A stretch of 5,826 nucleotides of DNA from Gemmatimonadota bacterium (GTDB lineage: Bacteria; Gemmatimonadota; Gemmatimonadetes; Longimicrobiales; Gaopeijiaceae): assembly GCA_030550695.1 (NCBI GenBank), contig JAUQOX010000181.1, positions 1-5,826 of the forward strand, given 5' to 3'. Shown here piece by piece: positions 1 to 5,674 of the stretch. The position numbers were made by a program, and so were the translations under genes. Below the pieces are notes generated by a model. That model saw only the letters and a list, made by a program, of their open reading frames with translations, made no database searches and was not told the DNA's origin. Every line of letters starts with the position of its first letter. The first letter of the stretch is position 1.

Positions 1-2
1 AG

Positions 3-1322
3 GTGGAGCGCCTCACGGACAACCGGGAGGTGGCCGAGTCCGATCTCAGCTTTTCTCCCGACGGCCGCTGGGTGGCGTTCTCCGCCCCCAGGGACATGAG
101 TGGCTACAACATGACCAACCAGCGGGTCTACGTGCGGGAGACGGCCGCCCGAGGGAGGCCATTCCGTAGGATCGGCAATGATTTCGACGGTGACGTGCGT
201 GTAGCCTTCTGGTCCGCCAAGGGCGATACGATCTATTTCAATGCCGGTCTGCGGGTCACCAACCAACTGTTCGCCTTGGAGGTGGAACGGGATCGTGTAC
301 ATCAGCTTACCCGCGAGCGCGCTTCCCTCTCCGTGAGAAAGGATGACGATTCCGGTGTCCTCCTGATCAACTACACGGATCCCACCACCCCCCCGACCCT
401 TTTCAAGGCCCCCGGGCTGGGGAGGATCGGGGAGAAGACCAGGTGGCTCCAACTGGTGGACGTGAACCCCGAGGTCAAGGGGTTCGCCCTGGGAGAAACC
501 GAGGAGTTTACCTGGACAAGCACAGACGGGAAGCAGGTGAGCGGTGTTCTCACCAAACCTGTGGGTTACGAGCCCGGAAAGCGCTACCCTCTGATCGTGC
601 ACATCCACGGCGGGCCGGCGGCCGCTGACGTGCTCCGGTTCAACGGGGGCTACGGGTCCGAAGTCTACGCGGGGGCGGGCTACGTGGTGCTGATGCCCAA
701 CTATCGCGGATCCACGAACTACGGCGAAGCCTTCAAGACGGACATCGTGGGGAACTACTTCCCCCAGGGGTTCGACGATATCATGACCGGCGTGGATGCC
801 CTCATCGCCCAAGGGATTGTGGATCCCGATCGCATGGGGGTAATGGGGTGGAGTGCCGGCGGCCATTGGTCCAACTGGATCCTCACCCACACGGACCGTT
901 TCAAAGCCATCAGCTCCGGGGCCGGGACCTCCAACTGGATCTCCATGTATGCCCAAAGCGACGTACAGCGTAACCGCCAGTTCTACCTGGGGAACGACCT
1001 GCCCTACGACAACTTCGAGGCCTACTGGAACCAGTCGCCCCTGAAGTACATCAAGAACGCCAAGACCCCTACGATGATCCATGTGGTGGAGGGAGATCCC
1101 CGGGTACCCAGCCCCCAGTCCGTGGAGCTGTACATGGCCTTGAAAACCCTGGGGGTGGAAACGGAACTGTTCCTCTACCCGGGCCGGAGCCACAGCATCC
1201 CGGACCCCCGGAACCAGTTGGTCAAGGCGGTGAGCGAGATGGCGTGGATGGATTACTACGTGCGGGGGATCGGGGAAAAATTCTCCTGGCGGGAGGTTCT
1301 CAAGACCCTGGAGAAGAACTGA
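3..1322 (+). CDS. S9 family serine peptidase (prolyl oligopeptidase type), 5' end cut by window edge
   Basis: This is the C-terminal part of a prolyl-oligopeptidase-family (S9) peptidase, which cleaves short peptides, probably in the periplasm. The reading frame is open from the left edge. The GTG at 3 is unlikely to be the true start, because family members are usually 600-700 residues and only 439 are visible. Residues 1-150 are the end of a β-propeller; SFSPDGRWVAFSA (16-28) is a PD40/TolB-like repeat. From about 165 the α/β-hydrolase domain follows: HGGP (202-205) and NYRGS (233-237), typical of the family, the nucleophile elbow GWSAGG with Ser284, Asp365 in EGDPRVP, and His397 in GRSHSIP. 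The full triad is present, so an active enzyme is likely. Specificity (dipeptidyl, acylaminoacyl or other) cannot be told. The next gene on the same strand starts 162 nt downstream, so co-transcription is uncertain. Confidence 0.93.
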   Translation: MERLTDNREVAESDLSFSPDGRWVAFSAPRDMSGYNMTNQRVYVRETAARGRPFRRIGNDFDGDVRVAFWSAKGDTIYFNAGLRVTNQLFALEVERDRVHQLTRERASLSVRKDDDSGVLLINYTDPTTPPTLFKAPGLGRIGEKTRWLQLVDVNPEVKGFALGETEEFTWTSTDGKQVSGVLTKPVGYEPGKRYPLIVHIHGGPAAADVLRFNGGYGSEVYAGAGYVVLMPNYRGSTNYGEAFKTDIVGNYFPQGFDDIMTGVDALIAQGIVDPDRMGVMGWSAGGHWSNWILTHTDRFKAISSGAGTSNWISMYAQSDVQRNRQFYLGNDLPYDNFEAYWNQSPLKYIKNAKTPTMIHVVEGDPRVPSPQSVELYMALKTLGVETELFLYPGRSHSIPDPRNQLVKAVSEMAWMDYYVRGIGEKFSWREVLKTLEKN

Positions 1323-1389
1323 GGAGGCCGTCTCGGCTCCACTGGCCCCCAGGGGTGACCGCCCGGGGTGCCGGGGGGAAGGGGAAGCC

Positions 1390-1416
1390 GGGCCAGGCCT
1401 GCCGAAGGCTTGGCCC
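1390..1416 (+). terminator. Strong stem-loop; possible peptidase terminator or 5'-UTR structure
   Basis: GGGCCAGGCCT (1390-1400) pairs with AGGCTTGGCCC (1406-1416) around the loop GCCGA. The stem is 11 bp and fully paired as plus-strand RNA if one G·U is allowed. No U-tract follows (AAGCTTTGC comes next), so intrinsic termination is not assured. It lies 67 nt past the peptidase stop and 68 nt before the cytochrome start, and could equally be a leader structure of the cytochrome mRNA. Confidence 0.35.
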
Positions 1417-1471
1417 AAGCTTTGCAAGCTTGCGGGGAAGGACAATTCCGCCTTCCTGATCCCCGACCTTC

Positions 1472-1478
1472 GGAGGTG
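1472..1478 (+). promoter_or_regulatory. Ribosome binding site fixing the start of the cytochrome-barrel gene
   Basis: GGAGGTG is a near-perfect Shine-Dalgarno sequence six bases before the ATG at 1485. It supports that ATG, which opens directly onto a signal peptide, over the upstream in-frame GTG at 1368. Confidence 0.8.
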
Positions 1479-1484
1479 CCGCGC

Positions 1485-2618
1485 ATGGGCCCGTTCCTTC
1501 GCCTCACGTCCCTGTTGTCGGCATGGCCGGTGGCAGTTGCGGCTTTTGTCTCGCCGGTCTTGGCCCAGAAAGGGACGGTCGAGCCCCCCGGCCAGGCGCT
1601 CTACCGCCAAGCCTGTGCCCACTGTCATGGCTGGGACGGGACCGGAGCCAGGGCTGCCCTGGTGGCCCTGCCCATCCAGCCTCCGGACTTCACCGACAGC
1701 CGCTTCGCCTCCCGGGAGCCCGAAGCGGACTGGGCCGGGATCGTGACCCTGGGGGGGCCGATTCGGGGTTTCGACCGCTGGATGCCGGCGTTCGGGGAGG
1801 CCCTGAAGAGGGAGGAGATCGACCTCATTCTGGAATACGTGCAGAGCTTCTACCCTGACAAGAGCTGGCCCCGGGGGGAGTTCAACCTTCCTTTGGCCCA
1901 AGCCACGGAGAAGGCCTTTCCCGAGGACGAAGTGGTGCTGAGGACGGCGGTCTCCACGGGTGGTGAAGGTGCCCTTTGGAACCGCCTGACCTATGAAAAG
2001 CGCTTCGGCTCCCGGAACCAGCTGGAGATTTCGGCCCCCTTCGGTTGGAAGGAGGTGGGCCGGGGGCTGGCTTCGGCTTCCCGTTGGGAGGGGGGGGTCG
2101 GCGATCTGGCGGTAGGTTGGAAAAGGGTCCTGTGGGCCGACCTTGGGGTGGGGAGCATCGGCAGCTTCACCCTGGAGGCGGTACTTCCCACGGGGAACGA
2201 AACCAAGGGGTTCGGGAACGGTCACACGGTTCTGGAGCCTTTCCTCACCACCGGGCAACTCCTCGAGTGGGACGCTTTTGCCCAGCTCCAAACCGGACTG
2301 GAACTCCCCTTGGGGGGTGGGGGAGGGGAGAAGGAAGGGTTCTTACGCCTTGCCGTGGGACGGACCTTCACGGCGGGGGGGGAATGGGGGAGGGCCTTTT
2401 CTCCCATGATGGAGTTCTTGGGGAGTGGTGAGCTGGAGGGGGGGGCATGGAAGTGGGATCTCCTGCCGCAAGTGCACTTCACCTTGAATCGTCGGCAGCA
2501 TGTCATGGCCAACGTAGGGGTCCGGCTCCCCCTGATCGAGAGGGAAGGCCGTAGACCGCAACTGGTTTTCCTGGTCCTTTGGGATTGGTTCGACGGCGGC
2601 CTCCTGGAAGGATGGTGA
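1485..2618 (+). CDS. Exported monohaem cytochrome c fused to a predicted outer-membrane β-barrel
   Basis: The 377-residue product probably carries electrons at the outer membrane. Residues 1-27 are a Sec signal peptide (MGPFLRLTSLLSAW..., cleavage after VLA27). A class-I cytochrome c domain covers about 30-125, with one haem site, CAHCH (44-48), and Met100 in WMPAFGE as the likely distal ligand. A conserved-looking linker (WPRGEFNLP) leads into about 240 residues with no further haem site. This part consists of short alternating polar/hydrophobic stretches, such as LWNRLTYEKRFGSRNQLEI and HVMANVGVRLPL, separated by Gly-rich turns, and ends on a C-terminal Trp. That pattern suggests a β-barrel of roughly 10-12 strands, and the aromatic last residue fits BAM-dependent insertion. 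The stop lies 3 nt before a pentahaem cytochrome gene. The cytochrome part is certain. The barrel is inferred from pattern; a soluble β-sandwich is the alternative. The gene is rich in 7-8-base G runs. Confidence 0.85.
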   Translation: MGPFLRLTSLLSAWPVAVAAFVSPVLAQKGTVEPPGQALYRQACAHCHGWDGTGARAALVALPIQPPDFTDSRFASREPEADWAGIVTLGGPIRGFDRWMPAFGEALKREEIDLILEYVQSFYPDKSWPRGEFNLPLAQATEKAFPEDEVVLRTAVSTGGEGALWNRLTYEKRFGSRNQLEISAPFGWKEVGRGLASASRWEGGVGDLAVGWKRVLWADLGVGSIGSFTLEAVLPTGNETKGFGNGHTVLEPFLTTGQLLEWDAFAQLQTGLELPLGGGGGEKEGFLRLAVGRTFTAGGEWGRAFSPMMEFLGSGELEGGAWKWDLLPQVHFTLNRRQHVMANVGVRLPLIEREGRRPQLVFLVLWDWFDGGLLEGW

Positions 2619-2621
2619 GCG

Positions 2622-4238
2622 ATGAGGAGAGTCTCAGGGGCGTTTCTCATGGGCTGGCTGGTTCTTGGCCGTCCAGGGGACGTGGGGGGCCAGGCTGTCC
2701 CCACGATTCCCCAGCTTTTCCATAGCTCCCACCGCTGTGTGGCCTGCCATACCCAAATCGCAGCCCCCGACGGCCAGGACGTCTCCATCGGTTTCCAGTG
2801 GCGGTCTTCCATGATGGGGAACTCCGGGCGGGACCCCTATTGGATGGCTGCCGTCCGCCGCGAAACCCTGGATCATCCCTCGGCCGCGGCCGCCCTCGAG
2901 GATAAGTGCACCGTGTGCCACCTTCCCATGGCCCGCACCCTGAGCGTGGCCATGGGGGTGGCCCCTCAAGCCTTCGTCCATTTCCCGGGTCTGGGGGGTG
3001 GGGATCTGCTGACCGAGTTGGGCCGGGACGGTGTTTCTTGCTCGGTGTGCCATCAGATCCGGAACGAGGGGTTGGGAAGCCGGGAAGGGTTCACAGGGGG
3101 CTATCGGATTGACCTGAAGACCCCCATGGGGAATCGACCTGTTTTCGGCCCGTTCCAGGTGGATGCCGGGAGACGGAGGGTAATGGCGTCGGCCTCGGAC
3201 ATGGTTCCGGAGGGCGTTCCGTTCGTCCAGACCTCGGAGTTGTGCGCCAGCTGCCACACCCTGTTCACCCATGCCCTGGACCCCCAGGGGAACGTGGTGG
3301 GGGAACTTCCGGAACAGACCCCTTATCTAGAATGGCTGGAAAGCAGCTATCGGGGGGAGAAGACGTGCCAGGCCTGCCATATGCCGGAAGTGCTCCTCCC
3401 GGTCCCCGTCTCGGGGGTCCTGCCCCTGGAGCGGACGGGGGTGAGCCGGCATCAGTTCATGGGCGGGAACTTTCTCCTCCCCCTTATCCTGAACAAGCAC
3501 CGGGAGGAGCTGGGGGTCGAAGCCCTCAGCCAGGACCTCGAGGCCACCAGTCGGGCGGCCCTGGACAACCTGGCGACGGAGACGGCGGCCCTGGAATTCA
3601 CGCGCCTCTCGGTGGCGAACGGCGTGGTGGAGGTGGGCGTCAGGGTGATGAACCTGGCCGGCCACAAGCTTCCTACCGGTTACCCTTCCCGACGGGTGTG
3701 GCTGCACCTGGTGGTGAAGGACGGGGAAGGAAGGGTCCTGTTCGAGTCCGGCGCCCTCCGGCCTGACGGCGCCATCGTGGGGAACGACAACGACGAAGAC
3801 CCCTCCCGCTTCGAGCCCCACTACACCCGCATCGTCGAGCCCGGGCAGGTTCAGATCTACGAGGACATCATGGTGGACTATGCCGGCCGGGTGACCACAG
3901 GTTTGCTGGCGGGGGCCAGGTACATCAAAGACAACCGGTTGCTTCCCCGGGGTTTCCGAAAGGAAACGGCCTCTCCCGAGGTGGCTGTCCACGGAGAGGC
4001 GGCTCGGGATTCCGACTTTGTCGGGGGAGAGGACGTGGTGCTCTATGCCATTCCGGTGGGGACCGGTCGCCCTTCGCTCCGGGTCACCGCCGAACTTTGG
4101 TATCAGCCCATCGGGTATCGGTGGGCTGAGAACCTGGGGGGCTACGACACCCTTGAATCGGCCCGGTTCCTGGAGTATTTCCGGGGGGTGGCGGCCAGGT
4201 CGGCGGCCCTGCTGGCCCGTCTGGAAACGGGAATCTGA
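2622..4238 (+). CDS. Periplasmic or extracellular pentahaem c-type cytochrome (cytochrome c554-like)
   Basis: This 538-residue electron-transfer protein has five CXXCH haem-attachment sites: CVACH 39-43, CTVCH 96-100, CSVCH 140-144, CASCH 208-212 and CQACH 249-253. The basic start MRR, a hydrophobic segment (7-16) and a likely cleavage after GGQA25 form a signal peptide. The haem spacing and surrounding His residues resemble cytochrome c554-type multihaem proteins. Residues from about 265 to 538 lack haem sites and form a separate, probably β-rich domain opening with GHKLPTGYPSRR (347-358), a motif I associate with multihaem cytochromes of environmental bacteria. GGAAGGA at 2606-2612 is a ribosome site nine bases before the ATG. 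The start follows the previous stop by 3 nt, so translational coupling is likely. It is probably the soluble partner of the upstream cytochrome-barrel protein. Substrate and redox direction are unknown; a reductase activity like that of related multihaem enzymes is possible, but no catalytic haem motif such as CXXCK is present. Confidence 0.88.
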   Translation: MRRVSGAFLMGWLVLGRPGDVGGQAVPTIPQLFHSSHRCVACHTQIAAPDGQDVSIGFQWRSSMMGNSGRDPYWMAAVRRETLDHPSAAAALEDKCTVCHLPMARTLSVAMGVAPQAFVHFPGLGGGDLLTELGRDGVSCSVCHQIRNEGLGSREGFTGGYRIDLKTPMGNRPVFGPFQVDAGRRRVMASASDMVPEGVPFVQTSELCASCHTLFTHALDPQGNVVGELPEQTPYLEWLESSYRGEKTCQACHMPEVLLPVPVSGVLPLERTGVSRHQFMGGNFLLPLILNKHREELGVEALSQDLEATSRAALDNLATETAALEFTRLSVANGVVEVGVRVMNLAGHKLPTGYPSRRVWLHLVVKDGEGRVLFESGALRPDGAIVGNDNDEDPSRFEPHYTRIVEPGQVQIYEDIMVDYAGRVTTGLLAGARYIKDNRLLPRGFRKETASPEVAVHGEAARDSDFVGGEDVVLYAIPVGTGRPSLRVTAELWYQPIGYRWAENLGGYDTLESARFLEYFRGVAARSAALLARLETGI

Positions 4239-4245
4239 AGGGTCG

Positions 4246-4285
4246 CCTCCCGCGGCCGTGGGGATGGGCCGAAGGCCCCGGGAGG
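4246..4285 (+). terminator. Stem-loop just after the cytochrome operon
   Basis: CCTCCCG (4246-4252) pairs with CGGGAGG (4279-4285), and inside it GGGCC (4266-4270) pairs with GGCCC (4274-4278) around GAA. It begins eight bases after the pentahaem cytochrome stop, where a terminator is expected between converging genes. No U-tract follows, so it may be a Rho-dependent or 3'-end-protecting structure instead. Confidence 0.4.
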
Positions 4286-4357
4286 GAAGGGGGGGATCCC
4301 GAAAATCCAAGGGGTAGGAAAGCACCGAAGGGCGAAGGTGGCGGCCCGTCCTGAGCC

Positions 4358-4406
4358 CCCCGGGAGCGGCTACGACCCGGCGAAGGGCCTTCCTGAGCCG
4401 CCGGGG
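4358..4406 (-). terminator. Stem-loop just after the small basic gene
   Basis: GCGGCT (4366-4371) pairs with AGCCGC (4396-4401), extended by CCCCG (4358-4362) with CGGGG (4402-4406) across a three-base bulge. Read on the minus strand it starts eight bases after the stop of the 30-codon gene. There is no U-tract, so a terminator role rests on position and stem strength only. Confidence 0.35.
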
Positions 4407-4414
4407 CCTATCCC

Positions 4415-4507
4415 CTACTTCTTTCTGGCGCGCTTGCGGGCCCTCGCCAGACGGCGATGGCGGCTTCCCCTTTTCCGCCGGCCCCGGTGCTTCTTGGGAT
4501 AACCCAT
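4415..4507 (-). CDS. Tiny highly basic protein, putative small ribosomal protein (bS22/mS38, AURKAIP1/COX24-like)
   Basis: This 30-residue gene begins MGYPKKHRGRRKRG and ends RARKRARKK. It has 11 Arg, 6 Lys, 2 His and no acidic residue. An ATG start is preceded by GGAGAGGTGG (plus-strand 4514-4523), six bases from the start, and the frame ends in TAG. Size, charge and the pattern RRKR...HRRL.R..R resemble the roughly 30-residue bS22-type proteins of bacterial small ribosomal subunits and the matching C-terminal segment of mitochondrial mS38. Such peptides fold only when bound to rRNA. The gene lies 168 nt downstream of the threonylcarbamoyl-AMP synthase gene on the same strand and converges with the cytochrome operon. 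An A/T-rich patch (4524-4553) just upstream stands out from its surroundings and may hold its own promoter, but no clear -35/-10 pair is seen. The gene itself is likely real; the family assignment is tentative. Alternatives are a bTHX-like or other nucleic-acid-binding peptide. Confidence 0.68.
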   Translation of the reverse strand: MGYPKKHRGRRKRGSRHRRLARARKRARKK

Positions 4508-4513
4508 TCCGAT

Positions 4514-4523
4514 CCACCTCTCC
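4514..4523 (-). promoter_or_regulatory. Ribosome binding site of the small basic gene
   Basis: On the minus strand this reads GGAGAGGTGG, close to the anti-Shine-Dalgarno complement and six bases before the ATG. It is the main non-protein evidence that the 30-codon frame is translated. Confidence 0.6.
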
Positions 4524-4607
4524 GAAAACGGTAAGTCGCAAAAACTGTCACCAAGCCGCGCCGGGCTCAAGGGGGTGGCCCCGCCACAACCCATGTGGGG
4601 GCCTGCT

Positions 4608-4633
4608 CTTGGCCGAGGGATGTTCCGACCAAG
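4608..4633 (-). other. 9-bp RNA hairpin favoured on the minus strand
   Basis: Minus-strand CTTGGTCGG pairs with TCGGCCAAG around an 8-nt loop. Two of the nine pairs are G·U, which become A·C mismatches on the plus strand, so the structure would form in a minus-strand transcript. It lies 43 nt past the tsaC stop and might be a tsaC 3' structure or a leader element of the small gene. No U-tract follows it. Confidence 0.35.
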
Positions 4634-4675
4634 CCAAGGGCTGTCGTGAGCGCCCGGTGGCAGGTGGATCGCCCC

Positions 4676-5662
4676 CTAGAAGGGGGTTTCCCCCGCGGCT
4701 GCGCGGCGAAGGCGGTCGGCGATGGCCGCCCCGAGACCCTCCTCCGGGGGGAGCGTCGCGAGGATCACCTGGCACCCGAGTTCGTCCAGGTGGAAGAGGA
4801 GTGCGTACAGCTGCCGGGCGTATTCGGCGAGATCAGCGGGCAGGCGCACCGCGGCGTGGACCTCCCCCGGAAGCGGGGGGGAACCGGGGGGGAGCAACAC
4901 CCCCACCCGCCGGCCGGCCCGGCTCAGGCGGATGGCTTCCCAGGGTAAGGATTCCCGCTCCACCAGGAGGAGCGTGGCCGTGGGAGAGTAATGGCGGGGG
5001 TGTTGACCGGGGCTTGGGACGTTGGGTCGGGCGGGGACCAGGAGGGCGTGCCCCAAGACCGCTTCCAGTTCCTCCCGGGGCACCCCGCCGGGGCGGAGGA
5101 CGGCCGGCGTGCTTCCCGACAGATCGAGGATGGTGGACTCCACCCCCACGGGGCACGGACCGCCGTCCAGGATGAGGTCCACCGCATCCCCCAAACTTTG
5201 CCGGACGTGCTGGGCGGTGGTGGGACTTACGGACCCGAACCGGTTCGCGGAGGGTGCGGCGATCCCGCCGCCGAACCGCCGGAGGAGCTCCAGGGCCAGG
5301 GGGTGGGCCGGAACCCGGAGAGCCACGGTTTCCGCCCCCCCGGTCACCCGGTGGGATACCCAGGGCTGCCGGCGGAGGACCAGGGTGAGGGGCCCGGGCC
5401 AGAACCGCTCCGCCAATCGGTGGGCCGCAGCGAGATCCCCCCGGGCCCACGCCTCCAGCGCCTCGGCGCTGGGAAGGTGGACGATGAGGGGATGATGAGG
5501 GGGGCGCCCCTTCACGGCGAAGATGCGGGCCACCGCGGCCTCGTTGGAGGCGTCGGCCCCCAGGCCGTAGACGGTCTCCGTGGGAAAGGCTACAAGGCCT
5601 CCCCTCCGAAGGACTTCTACGGCTCCCTCGACGGTTGGCAGGTCCGGGGGTGCAGGGGTCAC
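4676..5662 (-). CDS. tsaC: L-threonylcarbamoyladenylate synthase, Sua5 type (TsaC/Sua5/YrdC family)
   Basis: This cytoplasmic enzyme makes threonylcarbamoyl-AMP from threonine, bicarbonate and ATP, the first step of t6A modification at A37 of ANN-decoding tRNAs; TsaBD-type proteins then transfer the group. The 328-residue length and two-domain layout match Sua5 rather than short TsaC. The YrdC domain (about 8-205) shows FPTETVYGLG (26-35), KGRPPHHPL (51-59), WPGPLTLVL (88-96), APSAN (136-140), GVESTILDL (173-181) and LRPGGV (189-194). The linker SPGQHPRHYSP (217-227) is the segment that closes over the active site in Sua5, and a C-terminal Sua5 domain follows to 328. The start is GTG, supported by GGAGG seven bases upstream; the codons before it offer no better start. 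All key motifs are intact, so it should be functional. Nothing links it to the cytochromes, which converge on it. Confidence 0.96.
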   Translation of the reverse strand: MTPAPPDLPTVEGAVEVLRRGGLVAFPTETVYGLGADASNEAAVARIFAVKGRPPHHPLIVHLPSAEALEAWARGDLAAAHRLAERFWPGPLTLVLRRQPWVSHRVTGGAETVALRVPAHPLALELLRRFGGGIAAPSANRFGSVSPTTAQHVRQSLGDAVDLILDGGPCPVGVESTILDLSGSTPAVLRPGGVPREELEAVLGHALLVPARPNVPSPGQHPRHYSPTATLLLVERESLPWEAIRLSRAGRRVGVLLPPGSPPLPGEVHAAVRLPADLAEYARQLYALLFHLDELGCQVILATLPPEEGLGAAIADRLRRAAAGETPF

Positions 5663-5669
5663 GGCCGGT

Positions 5670-5674
5670 CCTCC
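5670..5674 (-). promoter_or_regulatory. Ribosome binding site fixing the GTG start of tsaC
   Basis: The minus strand reads GGAGG, seven bases before the GTG at 5662-5660. It decides in favour of this non-ATG start. Confidence 0.75.

Larger units (their letters stand above)
1323..1484 (+). other. Intergenic region between peptidase and cytochrome operon
   Basis: This 162-nt gap holds no convincing gene. The cytochrome frame could be extended upstream to a GTG at 1368, but that adds 39 low-complexity residues in front of a good signal peptide and is rejected. The gap contains an 11-bp hairpin (1390-1416), then two copies of AAGCTT (1417-1422 and 1427-1432) three or four bases either side of a TGC, the second inside the 10-bp palindrome GCAAGCTTGC (1424-1433). 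GACAAT at 1441-1446 is a weak -10-like hexamer without a properly spaced -35. A promoter for the cytochrome operon probably lies here, but I cannot place it. Confidence 0.6.
4508..4675 (-). other. Spacer between tsaC and the small basic gene, with hairpins
   Basis: This 168-nt region has no convincing gene. On the minus strand it contains a 9-bp hairpin (4608-4633, listed separately) and a smaller GTGGC/GCCAC stem (4575-4579 with 4583-4587). The part nearest the small gene is A/T-richer and carries its ribosome site. A 5-bp GGGGG/CCCCC hairpin around a three-base loop (4682-4694) overlaps the last codons of tsaC and could contribute to 3'-end formation. I do not recognise a known RNA family here. 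Confidence 0.5.

Noticed and set aside
1340..1405. Cobalamin-riboswitch-like pieces (CCACTGG, GGGGAAGG, GGCCAGGCCTGCC)
   Set aside because: The pieces resemble parts of the B12 riboswitch, but the consensus B12 box is interrupted, the upstream core would have to lie in the peptidase gene, and the downstream genes are not B12-related.
1417..1432. Duplicated AAGCTT as a possible mobile-element or target-site duplication
   Set aside because: No insertion-sequence ends, transposase fragment or longer direct repeat lies nearby.
2222..2812. A 196-codon open frame on the minus strand across the junction of the two cytochrome genes
   Set aside because: It is antisense to both cytochromes, shows a low-complexity Pro/Ser/Arg composition and has no family resemblance.
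3327..4541. A 404-codon open frame on the minus strand opposite the pentahaem cytochrome
   Set aside because: It lies antisense to a well-supported cytochrome gene, is rich in Pro, Gly and Arg as expected for a shadow in high-G+C DNA, has no recognisable domain and also covers the better-supported 30-codon gene in another frame.
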